Source: UBA1231 sp045123185
Lineage (GTDB): Bacteria; Bacillota_I; Bacilli_A; ML615J-28; CAG-313
DNA: 64,000 nucleotides
NCBI GenBank assembly: GCA_045123185.1
Contig: JBGVIL010000020.1
Location: 30,127-94,126 of the forward strand
Reading direction: 5' to 3'
Shown here: positions 1 to 9,383 of the stretch, in pieces
How positions within the stretch are numbered: the stretch's first letter is position 1
Layout of the letters: each line of letters begins with the position of its first letter
Notes under the pieces: model-generated
Seen by the model: the letters and a program-made list of their open reading frames with translations, nothing else
Told to the model about the DNA's origin: nothing
Database searches by the model: none
Program-made: the position numbers and the translations under genes

Positions 1-1298
1 ATATTTTCTATGTGTTCAGTTTGAGGAAACATATCGACAGGTTGAATATATATTATTTTGTAATCATTTATTAAATACTTTAAGTCATTAATTTGTGTAT
101 GTGGATCACATGATATATATATAACTTTGCGAGGTTTTAATTTTAAAACTGCTTTTAAAAAGCTTGAATCACTACCTTTTCTTGGTGGATCCATAATAAC
201 AACATCAATGTGTTCTTTTTTAATTGCAAGATTATTAATAAAACGCGTTGCGTCATCACAATAAAAATGTACGTTTTTTATGTTGTTAAGTTTAGCATTG
301 ATGATTGCATCCATATGTGCACTTTTTTCTAGTTCAACACTAATAACTTTTTGAACGTTTGGACTTGCACAAATACCAATAGTTCCAACACCAGAATATG
401 CATCAAGAATGATATCTTGTTTTGAAAGTTTTGCTGAACTGATTGCTGCTTCATATAACTTCTTAGTTTGAATTGGATTAATTTGATAAAATGATTTAGA
501 TGAGATTTTAAACTTCATTCCCATTAAAATATCATGAATATAACCTTTACCATAAAGTACAACTTCCGCATCACCTAAAACATGGGTAGTTTGTTTTGGG
601 TTAATATTTTGAATAACCGTTGTAATCTCTTTACATCTTGCAAGCAAAGCTTTAACAAAGTTGTTTGATCCGGGAAATACTTTTTCCGCAGTCACAATAA
701 CTACCATTGTTTCATTTAATGCTTTACTTCTTTTAACCATAACATGTTTAATTAGTCCACGTTTCTTTTGTTCGTTATAAGCAGATATTCTAAACTTTTC
801 CATCAGTTCTTTAATTACTTGAACTATTTTATCGCTCACTTCATCTTGAACAAGACATGTTGTAAAGTTTACAATTTTGTGGGAATTTTCTTCATAAAAA
901 CCACTAATGATTTTATTCTTTTCATCAACCCCAAAAACTACTTGATTTTTATTACGGTAATTAAATGGTTTTTCCATTCCAATAATATCATTAACTTTTT
1001 CTTTAAATCCTGCACTTTTAAAAATTGCTTTTACTTCATTAGTTTTAATTACATTTTGTTCATGATAATCAATATGTAATAATTTACATCCACCACATTT
1101 TTCATAGATTGGACATTTTACTTTGATTCTTTTTGGACTTGATTCAATTACTTTAATTAAACGACATTTATTAGTTGTTTTATTAATATCAACTTCAACC
1201 ACTTCTTCACTTATTGTATTTTGTACTTTATAAGTTTTATTATTAATAACACATTTGCCAACTAAGTCTTGAGTATATCCATTAATTTTTACTTTCAT
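1..1298 (-). CDS. 23S rRNA (uracil-5-)-methyltransferase, RumA/RlmD family, C-terminus outside window
   Basis: SAM-dependent methylation of a uracil in 23S rRNA is the expected role. I translated the reverse strand: it starts at an ATG at 1298 after a GGTGG ribosome site and stays open to base 1. The N-terminal part has a basic TRAM-like region, then the Fe-S cysteine pattern CPIYEKCGGC, as in the paralogue at 31492-32901. The C-terminal half has the SAM-binding segment DAYSGVGTIGICAS, then VIMDPPRKG and ISCDPHTQ, where the catalytic Cys-Asp-Pro is expected. The end (QPVDMFPQTEHIEN) matches the paralogue's end, so only a few residues are missing. Two such paralogues (RlmCD-type) are common in Firmicutes; I cannot assign the target uracil. 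Confidence 0.9.
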   Translation of the reverse strand, partial: MKVKINGYTQDLVGKCVINNKTYKVQNTISEEVVEVDINKTTNKCRLIKVIESSPKRIKVKCPIYEKCGGCKLLHIDYHEQNVIKTNEVKAIFKSAGFKEKVNDIIGMEKPFNYRNKNQVVFGVDEKNKIISGFYEENSHKIVNFTTCLVQDEVSDKIVQVIKELMEKFRISAYNEQKKRGLIKHVMVKRSKALNETMVVIVTAEKVFPGSNNFVKALLARCKEITTVIQNINPKQTTHVLGDAEVVLYGKGYIHDILMGMKFKISSKSFYQINPIQTKKLYEAAISSAKLSKQDIILDAYSGVGTIGICASPNVQKVISVELEKSAHMDAIINAKLNNIKNVHFYCDDATRFINNLAIKKEHIDVVIMDPPRKGSDSSFLKAVLKLKPRKVIYISCDPHTQINDLKYLINDYKIIYIQPVDMFPQTEHIEN

Positions 1299-1328
1299 TT
1301 CTTTTCCACCTTATGATGAAATTTTTAA

Positions 1329-1350
1329 AAAAGGCATTTACATGCCTTTT
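1329..1350 (-). terminator. intrinsic terminator of the acyltransferase gene
   Basis: A 9-bp stem (1329-1337 with 1342-1350, loop TTAC) is followed on the minus strand by T residues. It overlaps the stop codon of the gene ending at 1349. Confidence 0.75.
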
Positions 1351-2569
1351 AATTTTTATTATTATTTAAATAATCAATTAGTTGAACATAATCTACTATA
1401 TAACTAGATTTTTCAATTGGTTTAAAACGATACAAACATTCTTCATTAGGAACTTCAAAATGACTATTTGGATCAAAAGGTAATTGAGTTAATTGTTCCA
1501 TCTTGAAATCTTTTCTAAATGGCTCATTATTACAAGTGCCTTCATAATAACATTCATTTTTATTCATCACAATTATACCTTCACCTAATAATTCGAATTT
1601 ATTTGGTGTAAACTTATTAGATAATAATTGTACTTTAGTTGAAAGAGTAAATGATTCATTTTCACTTTCTTTTCCTATTTGTTCTTTTTGCCATTCATAA
1701 TGTTCAGATATGGTTTCAAAAGTAACTGTCTCTTCACTGGTTTTTTCAAGTAAACCATATTTATTAACAAGTATTTGATTGTTACAACTTGTACAAGTAA
1801 TTAAATTATCATTTGTGACAAAAGAATGTTTTGAACCACACTTAGGACATCTTACCATTAAGTTTTCTAAACCTTCAGCTTGATTCTTTCCTTTAATTTT
1901 ATGTGGTAATCGTTGTTGATTTAAATATTCATCAACATTTATTGATTTAACAATTCTATCATATATTTCTTGATCAGTTAAATTATCAAGTTCTTCTTTC
2001 TTAACAACTGGGACAAATTCTAAATTAATCTTTGTTTTTCTTGGGTATTTACGCCATTTAGGAAGAGATAAATAAACACCATTCATACGAAGTCCCATTA
2101 CATCTGCTTTTGTCATTCGAACAAGTTTAACAATAGATGGTGAAATAAATGGTAGTTTTCCATCCATTGTTGTTTGGCCGGTAGGAGCAATCGCAACAAT
2201 CCCATTCTTTTCTAAGACTTTTTTCATTTTTCTGATTGCTTGAATGTCTGGCTTAAATTGATCTTTCGATATACATCTTGCCCAAGTTAAAATTTTACAT
2301 AATGTTTTATTAAAGAAAAAATAACTTGCTAAAACAAAATTGACAGGTCGATAATTACAAGCAGACATTACAAAATAATGGTCTTTATTTGAAGAATGAT
2401 TATAAACTAATATACAACCTCTTTTTTGCTTTTTTAAAGCACGACGATTAATTTTAGGACGATATTTTAATAATAAATAGATTTTAGAATATGTTGAGAA
2501 AATTAAATTAATCCACCAAGGCATTAATACTTTATCTTTTTTATTTTTCTTTTTCTTTTCGTTTTTCAT
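1349..2569 (-). CDS. 1-acylglycerol-3-phosphate acyltransferase-like protein with C-terminal zinc ribbon
   Basis: Likely a membrane-associated acyltransferase of the PlsC/LPLAT superfamily acting in phospholipid synthesis. After a lysine-rich start and a hydrophobic segment near residue 20, the HX4D catalytic motif appears as NHSSNKDHY (residues ~57-65). IVAIAPTGQTTMDG (~125-138) occupies the place of the family's EGTRS block and is atypical. From about residue 240 there is a zinc ribbon (CPKCGS...CTSCNN), then a domain I do not recognise, which standard PlsC enzymes lack. At 406 residues it is much longer than usual (~200-250). It is monocistronic, with its own promoter and terminator. The substrate is unknown. 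Confidence 0.7.
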   Translation of the reverse strand: MKNEKKKKNKKDKVLMPWWINLIFSTYSKIYLLLKYRPKINRRALKKQKRGCILVYNHSSNKDHYFVMSACNYRPVNFVLASYFFFNKTLCKILTWARCISKDQFKPDIQAIRKMKKVLEKNGIVAIAPTGQTTMDGKLPFISPSIVKLVRMTKADVMGLRMNGVYLSLPKWRKYPRKTKINLEFVPVVKKEELDNLTDQEIYDRIVKSINVDEYLNQQRLPHKIKGKNQAEGLENLMVRCPKCGSKHSFVTNDNLITCTSCNNQILVNKYGLLEKTSEETVTFETISEHYEWQKEQIGKESENESFTLSTKVQLLSNKFTPNKFELLGEGIIVMNKNECYYEGTCNNEPFRKDFKMEQLTQLPFDPNSHFEVPNEECLYRFKPIEKSSYIVDYVQLIDYLNNNKN

Positions 2570-2585
2570 AAAATCACCTATTAGT

Positions 2586-2614
2586 ATTATACTAAACTTT
2601 TATTAAATTGTAAA
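2586..2614 (-). promoter_or_regulatory. SigA-type promoter of the acyltransferase gene
   Basis: TTTACA (-35, 2609-2614) and TATAAT (-10, 2586-2591) on the minus strand are separated by exactly 17 bp, just upstream of the ATG at 2569. Confidence 0.7.
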
Positions 2615-2618
2615 ATAC

Positions 2619-3053
2619 TTAAATAAATTGTTCTTTTATTAAATCACTTTCAATTTCAATTACATCATCAATCGGAATAATTGATTTATCTTTAAAAATA
2701 ATGACTCTTTCAATTTCATCGATTCTTTTAATTATGCCAGTTTTTTCTAAATACATTCCACCACTTTTTTTAGAATCTTTAATAAAATATATTATTTTAA
2801 CAGGTTCTTCTAAATGTTTAAATTCATTAATAATTTGAAGTTTTTCATTCAACATAGTTAATTGTTCTTCATCAAATTCAATCATTTTATCTGTTAGTCT
2901 TGCTGTTTCTTTGATTGCATCATCATGACCAGTTAAAGCTGCAAAAGGTGCGAACTGAGCTGCACGTTGTAACCTACTCATTCTTTTATGTTTAATTGAA
3001 GTTGGATGTTCTAAATTTATAATACTTTGATATTTCTCATCAATATTATGCAT
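2619..3053 (-). CDS. YolD-like protein
   Basis: A small YolD-family protein, usually encoded beside a Y-family polymerase and thought to act with it in translesion synthesis. The family signature is RLQRAAQFAPFAALTGHD followed by an acidic/aromatic C-terminus. I chose the ATG at 3053 (144 residues) because GGAGG lies at the right distance from it; a longer reading from 3083 lacks a ribosome site. The start overlaps the last 8 bases of the polymerase gene, so the two are translationally coupled. Confidence 0.85.
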   Translation of the reverse strand: MHNIDEKYQSIINLEHPTSIKHKRMSRLQRAAQFAPFAALTGHDDAIKETARLTDKMIEFDEEQLTMLNEKLQIINEFKHLEEPVKIIYFIKDSKKSGGMYLEKTGIIKRIDEIERVIIFKDKSIIPIDDVIEIESDLIKEQFI

Positions 3054-4575
3054 TGTGTCCTCCAATTTGTTTGTTACGATCAATTGTTGTTCCGCCTTCT
3101 TCTAAATTCATACCTTTAAGTACAGCATTCTTTCCAAATCTTTGTTTTAGATTAACTACCGTTTTTTGTAATGCTTTTTCTTTTTGAAGTTTAATTTGAT
3201 ATTGTTGTTCTTCTTCTTTAGTCATTTGATTATTAATATTAAATATATCTAATTGATCATAAACAATTTGTTCTTTAACATCTGATTCATATTCAATGGC
3301 GTTCGCAGATAAATTAATTCTTCTGACTAATAACAATTTATTTACAATTCGGTCAAATAAAGCTAAAACACCTTTAGTAATTTCTTCCGTTGATGAAGTC
3401 ATTTTCTTGAAATTTACTGTTCCATGAGCATGTTTTGGTATGAGTCTTCCATAATGATCTTTAGTAACTTCACCAAAATATTGTGCTCTAATTTTAGGGT
3501 TAGTTAGATTTTCCACATCATAACCAATTGTTAAAGTAATTTGTTTGGTGACAATCCCTTTTTCAACTAAGTCTAACGTTAATAAGTCAATCATTTCACG
3601 AACAATTAATCTTGCTTTTTCAACTGTATATGGCTCATGTAATACTTGTCCTGAACTAATACTTTTTGCAGATGGTTTGTATGATTTAACATCTTCGATT
3701 GTACATGGTTCGTATCCCCAAGCATGATCAATTAAAAGTTCAGCATTGATACCAAATAAACTATATAATAAATCTTCATTACGATAACACTTAGGATCTG
3801 CAACAGAACAAAGTGCAACATCTCCCATTGTATACATTCCATGTTCTTCTAGTTTTGTCGATATTCCATGTCCTACTCGCCAAAAGTCAGTTAAAGGTCG
3901 ATGATCCCATAGAAGTTTTCGATAACTCATTTCATCAAGTTCAGCAATTCTTACACCATCTTTATCTGCTTTGACTTTTTTGGCAACAATATCAAGAGCG
4001 ACTTTGGCAAGATACATATTAGTACCAATTCCTGCGGTTGCCGTAATACCAGTTGTTTTTAAAACATCTCTTATCATAGTTCTGACAAAATCATGTGCAG
4101 TTTGTTTTCTTAATCTTAAGTAACCTGTTAAATCAATAAAGACCTCATCAATTGAATATACATGAATATCTTCAGGTGCAACATATTTTAAATAAACATT
4201 ATAAATTTCTGCACTATATTTCATGTATTGAGCCATTCTAGGTTTTGCCATAATATAATCAATTTTTAGATTGTTATTTGTTTTTAATTCTAAGTCATTA
4301 TATGATGAACCACTAAATTCTTTAGTTGGTAATTGTTTTCTTCTTTCTTCGTTAACTTCTTTTAATTTTTGATTTGCTTCAAATAGTCTTGCTCGACCTG
4401 ATATACCATATGCTTTAAGAGATGGTGATACAGCAAGACAAATTGTTTTTTCAGTTCTTTCACCATCAGCAACAAGTAAATTTGTAGTTAACGGATCTAA
4501 TTTTCTTTCTACACATTCTACAGACGCATAAAATGATTTTAAATCAATAACACAATATATTTTCGAAACATTCAT
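3046..4575 (-). CDS. Y-family DNA polymerase (UmuC/UvrX-type) for translesion synthesis
   Basis: An error-prone lesion-bypass polymerase of 509 residues. Visible motifs are the palm start CVIDLKSFYASVECVER (first catalytic Asp), the nucleotide-binding region around SPSLKAYGISGRARLFEA, the second catalytic site YSIDEVFIDLTGYL, and GIGTNMYLAKVALDIVAKK. The phrase TICLAVSPSLKAYG points to the UvrX/YqjW branch of plasmid, phage and chromosomal Firmicute polymerases rather than DinB (PolIV). It forms an operon with the YolD gene. No LexA-like box was seen between the promoter and the ATG, so SOS control is not supported by the sequence. Confidence 0.92.
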   Translation of the reverse strand: MNVSKIYCVIDLKSFYASVECVERKLDPLTTNLLVADGERTEKTICLAVSPSLKAYGISGRARLFEANQKLKEVNEERRKQLPTKEFSGSSYNDLELKTNNNLKIDYIMAKPRMAQYMKYSAEIYNVYLKYVAPEDIHVYSIDEVFIDLTGYLRLRKQTAHDFVRTMIRDVLKTTGITATAGIGTNMYLAKVALDIVAKKVKADKDGVRIAELDEMSYRKLLWDHRPLTDFWRVGHGISTKLEEHGMYTMGDVALCSVADPKCYRNEDLLYSLFGINAELLIDHAWGYEPCTIEDVKSYKPSAKSISSGQVLHEPYTVEKARLIVREMIDLLTLDLVEKGIVTKQITLTIGYDVENLTNPKIRAQYFGEVTKDHYGRLIPKHAHGTVNFKKMTSSTEEITKGVLALFDRIVNKLLLVRRINLSANAIEYESDVKEQIVYDQLDIFNINNQMTKEEEQQYQIKLQKEKALQKTVVNLKQRFGKNAVLKGMNLEEGGTTIDRNKQIGGHNA

Positions 4576-4602
4576 ATTTTATGCCTCCTTTTCTCTAAGT
4601 AT

Positions 4603-4631
4603 ATTATATCAAAATATATATATTTTATCAA
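4603..4631 (-). promoter_or_regulatory. SigA-type promoter of the polymerase-yolD operon
   Basis: TTGATA (4626-4631), 17 bp, TATAAT (4603-4608) on the minus strand, followed by AAGGAGG before the ATG at 4575. Confidence 0.75.
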
Positions 4632-4648
4632 GAAGTTTTAAAATTGAA

Positions 4649-4674
4649 AATAAGGGTGAATATTCACCCTTATT
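4649..4674 (-). terminator. terminator after the aldo/keto reductase gene
   Basis: A perfect 26-bp inverted repeat that includes the stop codon of the gene ending at 4670. It is followed on the minus strand by TTTTC. Confidence 0.7.
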
Positions 4675-5827
4675 CTTCTAACAATTTTTTAGCTTGTTGC
4701 ATTTTATTTATAATCTTAACTCCGAAAGGACATCTTGTTTCACAAAGGCCACATTCAATACAACTAGATGCTTTAACATCAAGTAAAGCATAGTGATTCT
4801 TGATAGTTTCTGGAACTTCACCTTGAGCTAAACATAAATCTAAATATTTATTAACTGTTGCGATATCGATCTTTTTTGTACAAGGAGCACAATGGCCACA
4901 ATAAACACAGTGTTCAGTAAATTTAATGTTTTTTGCATTATTCAAAATACTTGAAAAATCTTTATCTAAGTCAGTTGCATATATATATTCAATATCTTTT
5001 TTAAATTCATCATATGTATGAAACCCACAAAGAACAACTTTAACACCTGGTCTTGTAATACAATAATTAATACATTGACTTGGAGTCATTGCTTTTTTAT
5101 ATGGAGACATTTCATCACTTAATAAATCTCCACCTGCGAAAGCTTTCATAACTGAAATAGCAATATCTTCTTTTTCACACAATTCATAAAATCTTAAACG
5201 ATTTTGATCAAAATTATTTAACTCTTTATTATAAGATTCTTTATCCCAAAGAATATCACAATCTTCACTTGCTGGAAGTAAATCATAACACGGATTAACA
5301 CTAAACATAATTACATCTACAAGTCCTGTTTGTACAGCCTTTATTCCAACTAAAGGATTATGAGAAGATATACCAATGTGTTTAATAATTCCTTGTTCTT
5401 TCAATGTTTTAGCATATTCAATAATTGGTCCATTAAAAACTTCATCAAAGTCATTTTCTTCATCAATATAATGAATCATGCCAATGTCAATATAATCAGT
5501 ATTTAAATCTTTTAATAGTGATTCAAATGATTCTTTTGTTTTATTGATGTCTCTTGTTCTTTCATATTGACCATCTACCCATATCGTACATAAATGACCT
5601 TGTATAATCATTTCATTACGTCTTGTAGATAATGCTTTTCCGATTGTTTTTCTGGTTGCCGGATTAGATGCCTAAAGATCAATAAAATTAATTCCTAAAT
5701 CCAGTGATTCATTAATAATTTTATTAGCAGTTGATTGATCTAATTTTGTAAATTCTTCACATCCTAGACCAATTTCTCCAAAATATAAATTAGTTCTTCC
5801 AAGTTTTCTTTGTTTACATGTTTTCAT
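4670..5827 (-). pseudogene. aldo/keto reductase with C-terminal ferredoxin domain, interrupted by an in-frame TAG
   Basis: A full-length gene can be read from the ATG at 5827 (GAGGTAG ribosome site) to 4670, about 385 codons, the usual size for this Fe-S-containing aldo/keto reductase family. Codon 52 is TAG (5672-5674), in the conserved segment GINFIDL-stop-ASNP. Relatives often have tyrosine there, so one base change from TAT/TAC would explain it. Reading frame and similarity continue on both sides. C-terminal cysteine clusters CVYCGHCAPC and CIECGLCETRCPFG should bind [4Fe-4S]. The fragment after the stop has an ATG at 5611 but no good ribosome site. Probably a recent nonsense pseudogene; a sequencing error or suppression cannot be excluded. 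Confidence 0.8.
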
Positions 5828-5836
5828 ATCTACCTC

Positions 5837-7666
5837 TTAAATTGTGTTTCCTGAAAATTGTGTTTGATATAAATTATAATATATACCTTTCTTGGCAATT
5901 AATTCTTCATGATTACCAAATTCTTTAATTGTTCCTTGTTCCATTACAACAATTTTATCTGCATCTTTAATTGTTGATAAACGGTGAGCAATAATTAAAC
6001 TTGTTCTGTTCTTCATTAAATTAACCATTGCATCTTGGATATTTTTTTCTGTTCTTGTATCCACTGATGATGTCGCTTCATCTAAGATTAAAATTTTTGG
6101 TCCAGGTAGGGCTGCTCTTGCAATTGTTAATAACTGTCTTTGACCTTGAGAAAGGTTTGCCGCAGAATTAGCAAGATGAGTATTATATCCATCAGGTAAA
6201 TGTTTAATAAATTTATCTGAGTTTGCTAAATGACTACTTGCAATTACTTCTTCCATTGTAGCATCTTGTTTACCATATTTTAAATTATTCAAAATAGTGT
6301 CAGTAAATAGAACTGTATCTTGTAGAACAATTGAGATCATTTGACGAAGTGAAGACTTTTTAATTTCTCTTATATCAATACCATTAATTTTTATTGATCC
6401 AGAATCAATTTCATAAAAGCGCATTAATAAATTAACAACAGTTGTTTTTCCCGATCCTGTTGCACCTACAAGAGCAATCTTTTGATCAGAATTAATTGTT
6501 AAATTAAAGTCTTTTAATACTAATTCACCTTTAACATATGAAAAATATACATTTTCAAAACTAATTTCTTTTACTTCAAAATCATCAGGTAAAACAATAG
6601 TGCCATCATCAATTTCTTCTTCTGTGTCCATAATTTCAAACACACGTTCTGCAGCTGCTAAACTTGTTTCAATTTGAACATATAGTTGAGCTACTTCATT
6701 TATTGGTCGGTTAATTTGTTTTGAACAATTTGTGAAAATAATAATTGTTCCAATTGTCATTGGTCCAAATAATCCTGCACCAATTTCCCATGTTTTGAAT
6801 AAAGCACCAAACACAACAATTAGTAAAAATCCAATGTTACCTACAATATTCATTACAGGACCCATTGCTCCACCATATATTTGCGCTTTAATTGCATATG
6901 TTTGTAAATTGTCACTTGTTTTATTAAAGTTATCTTCAAAGTCTTTTTCCTTGTTATAAGCACTTACTGTTTTTTGACCAGTTACACTTTCTTCAACTTG
7001 AGCATTAAGTTCACCTAATATTTCTTGTTGTTTCTTAAAATATTTGCGCATTCTTTTAGACATAAATCTTGAGAATACAATTGATAAAACAACTGAAACT
7101 AACGCAACTAGTGTAAGTAAAGGACTAAATACAAGCATTACACATACTGCACCTAGAATTGTTAAAGCGGTTGATATAAGTGCTGCAACTGATGATGAAA
7201 TAGTATTGGAAATACTATCAACATCATTTGTCATTCTACTCATAATATCTCCATGTGCATGAGTATCAAAATAACCTATTGGTAAATATACTAATTCATC
7301 AAATAAATCTTTACGAATTTTAAGTATTACTTGTTTTGATAGATATGCTGCGATAAAACTTCTTAAAAAGATTGCGGCAACATTAATAATATAACAAACT
7401 CCTAAAGCAACAAGTAATTTTAAGAATAATTGTTCTTGTTTACCATCTATTGCATTTAATACTTGGCCTTGTACTACAGGAGATAAGATTGAAGCAATAG
7501 TTGAAATAATAATTACAAATATTAATATTATTAATAAATTTTTAGAACTACCTAAATATTTAATTAGTCTTTTTAAAGCACTTTTTGAATCTTTAGGTTT
7601 TTCAGAAAACATATTTCTTGGCATTCTGCCGTTTAATCTAACTGGAGGTCTTTGTCCATTATTCAT
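5837..7666 (-). CDS. ABC exporter half-transporter with consensus ATPase site
   Basis: Membrane-spanning and ATPase domains in one chain (type IV exporter, about 609 residues), likely the second half of a heterodimeric multidrug exporter. Six hydrophobic helices lie in residues ~45-330. The ATPase domain has Walker A GATGSGKTT, signature LSQGQRQ, and Walker B ILILDEATSSVD with the catalytic glutamate, then the H-loop IIAHRLST. I placed the start at the second ATG (7666), 9 nt from AAGGAGG; the first ATG (7672) is only 3 nt from it. It overlaps the end of the upstream partner gene, so expression is coupled. Confidence 0.88.
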   Translation of the reverse strand: MNNGQRPPVRLNGRMPRNMFSEKPKDSKSALKRLIKYLGSSKNLLIILIFVIIISTIASILSPVVQGQVLNAIDGKQEQLFLKLLVALGVCYIINVAAIFLRSFIAAYLSKQVILKIRKDLFDELVYLPIGYFDTHAHGDIMSRMTNDVDSISNTISSSVAALISTALTILGAVCVMLVFSPLLTLVALVSVVLSIVFSRFMSKRMRKYFKKQQEILGELNAQVEESVTGQKTVSAYNKEKDFEDNFNKTSDNLQTYAIKAQIYGGAMGPVMNIVGNIGFLLIVVFGALFKTWEIGAGLFGPMTIGTIIIFTNCSKQINRPINEVAQLYVQIETSLAAAERVFEIMDTEEEIDDGTIVLPDDFEVKEISFENVYFSYVKGELVLKDFNLTINSDQKIALVGATGSGKTTVVNLLMRFYEIDSGSIKINGIDIREIKKSSLRQMISIVLQDTVLFTDTILNNLKYGKQDATMEEVIASSHLANSDKFIKHLPDGYNTHLANSAANLSQGQRQLLTIARAALPGPKILILDEATSSVDTRTEKNIQDAMVNLMKNRTSLIIAHRLSTIKDADKIVVMEQGTIKEFGNHEELIAKKGIYYNLYQTQFSGNTI

Positions 7667-9383
7667 TTTCATTTTCCTCCTTTTTTAGTTGTGAATAATA
7701 AATATCTTGATAAACTTCATTTGTTTTTAATAGTTCATCATTTGTTCCAATTCCTGATACTTTACCATCTTCTAATACTAGTATCTTACCTGCAGATTTA
7801 GCCGATGCAACACGTTGTGCAACTAAAATAAATGTAGTATCTTTTAATGTTTCTCTTAATGCTTTATAAAGGTTAGATTCAGTTTTTAAGTCAATTGCTG
7901 AAGTTGCATCATCGAAGATTAATACTTTAGGTTTTTTAAGAATGGCTCTGGCAATTGATATTCTTTGTTTTTGACCACCTGATAAAGTCGATCCTTTTTC
8001 ACCAATTATTGTGTCGTAACCATCACTAAATTTAGTAATAAAACTATCAGCTTGAGCAATTTTTGCAGCCTCAATGATTTCTTCATCAGTTGCGTCTTTT
8101 TTTCCCCAACGAATATTATCTTTAATAGTTCCGCTAAACATTTCAGCTTTTTGTAATACTACTGCAATATTTTCTCTTAAGTATTTAATATTATATTCTT
8201 TAATATTATTACCATCAATTAGAATTTCTCCATTTGTTACATCATAAAATCTTGGTATTAAATTTACTATAGTTGATTTACCAGAACCTGTTGCACCTAA
8301 GATTGCTAAAGTATCTCCTTTATTTAGTTTAAATGAAATGTCTTCTAAAACTGCTTCTGAGTTTTGAAGATATTTAAACTCAACATTTTTAAATTCAATT
8401 ACACCTTCCACATTTTCTTCTAATGTTCCTGAAACAATTTCTGGTTTTGTATCTAATACTTCTAAAATTCTTTTTGCAGAAGCGCTAGCTCTAGCGACAT
8501 GTTGGAATAACATTCCCATGTTCATAACTGCCATTAATATTTGCATAATATATGTTAATGCCGCAGATACTTCACCAACTTTAAATGTAGGATCGTTAAA
8601 TACTTTTTGTCCACCAACATATATAATCAAAATAATTGTTACATCTAGTAAGAATGTCAAGAAAGGAGACATAAATGATAATAACTTTTGAACACTTAAA
8701 TTTTTATTAGCAAGTGTCGTACTTACATCATTAAATTTGTTAGCTTCAAATTCCTCATTACCAAATGCTTTTACAACTCGTGATCCATTAACATTTTCTT
8801 TCATACAAGAGTTAACATCGTCTAATGCGTCTTGTACTTCTGTAAATTTTGGATTTACTTTTCTTAAGAAGAATATTAAAACAATTATTTGTAGTGGCAA
8901 GACACATAGTAGAATTAATCCAAACTGAGGATTAATACCAACCATAAATCCGATTCCACCAAAGAATAATGAGAATGTTCTAACAAACATTCTAACACTC
9001 ATAGATACTAACATTTGTATTTGAGTAATATCACTTGTTACTCTTGTAACTAGTGAACCTGCAGTAAATTTATCTGTTTGACTCCATGAAAAATTAATTG
9101 TTTGTTTAAATACATCTTTTCTTAAGTCGTTTGCAAATTTTCTAGAGGCAATTGATGAAAAGACTGCTGAGGAGTATCCGCCAATTCCACCTAGAATTGT
9201 TAGAATAATCATATATAAACCTTGTTCATATATTACTGACATATTACTTTCATTGATACCAATATCAATAATCTTTGCCATTCTAAGTGGTAAGAATAAA
9301 TCACATAGAACTTCTCCCGCCATGCAAAGAGCAGAAAGTATTGCGAATAGCCAGTATTTTTTTAAATACTTTATTAACCGCAT
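7659..9383 (-). CDS. ABC exporter half-transporter with degenerate Walker B
   Basis: The 574-residue partner of the downstream gene. It has six transmembrane helices, then Walker A GATGSGKST, signature LSGGQKQR and Walker B VLIFDDATSAID. Asp replaces the catalytic Glu after Walker B, and the switch region reads LVAQRVAS instead of an H-loop histidine. One consensus and one degenerate chain is the pattern of heterodimeric exporters such as BmrCD, LmrCD and TM287/288. Its ATG shares one base with the MarR stop (TAATG). The substrate is unknown; drugs or lipids are likely. Confidence 0.88.
   Translation of the reverse strand: MRLIKYLKKYWLFAILSALCMAGEVLCDLFLPLRMAKIIDIGINESNMSVIYEQGLYMIILTILGGIGGYSSAVFSSIASRKFANDLRKDVFKQTINFSWSQTDKFTAGSLVTRVTSDITQIQMLVSMSVRMFVRTFSLFFGGIGFMVGINPQFGLILLCVLPLQIIVLIFFLRKVNPKFTEVQDALDDVNSCMKENVNGSRVVKAFGNEEFEANKFNDVSTTLANKNLSVQKLLSFMSPFLTFLLDVTIILIIYVGGQKVFNDPTFKVGEVSAALTYIMQILMAVMNMGMLFQHVARASASAKRILEVLDTKPEIVSGTLEENVEGVIEFKNVEFKYLQNSEAVLEDISFKLNKGDTLAILGATGSGKSTIVNLIPRFYDVTNGEILIDGNNIKEYNIKYLRENIAVVLQKAEMFSGTIKDNIRWGKKDATDEEIIEAAKIAQADSFITKFSDGYDTIIGEKGSTLSGGQKQRISIARAILKKPKVLIFDDATSAIDLKTESNLYKALRETLKDTTFILVAQRVASAKSAGKILVLEDGKVSGIGTNDELLKTNEVYQDIYYSQLKKEENENE

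Noticed and set aside
768..1079. Open frame of about 100 codons on the plus strand
   Set aside because: It lies opposite the conserved RumA-type methyltransferase and encodes a low-complexity Phe/Asn/Ile-rich sequence; a shadow frame.
2619..3083. Start of YolD at 3083
   Set aside because: No ribosome site before it, while GGAGG stands ahead of the ATG at 3053.
5672..5674. Pyrrolysine or other recoding at the internal TAG
   Set aside because: The gene family has no known use of it and no pyl genes are in the window; a nonsense mutation is simpler.
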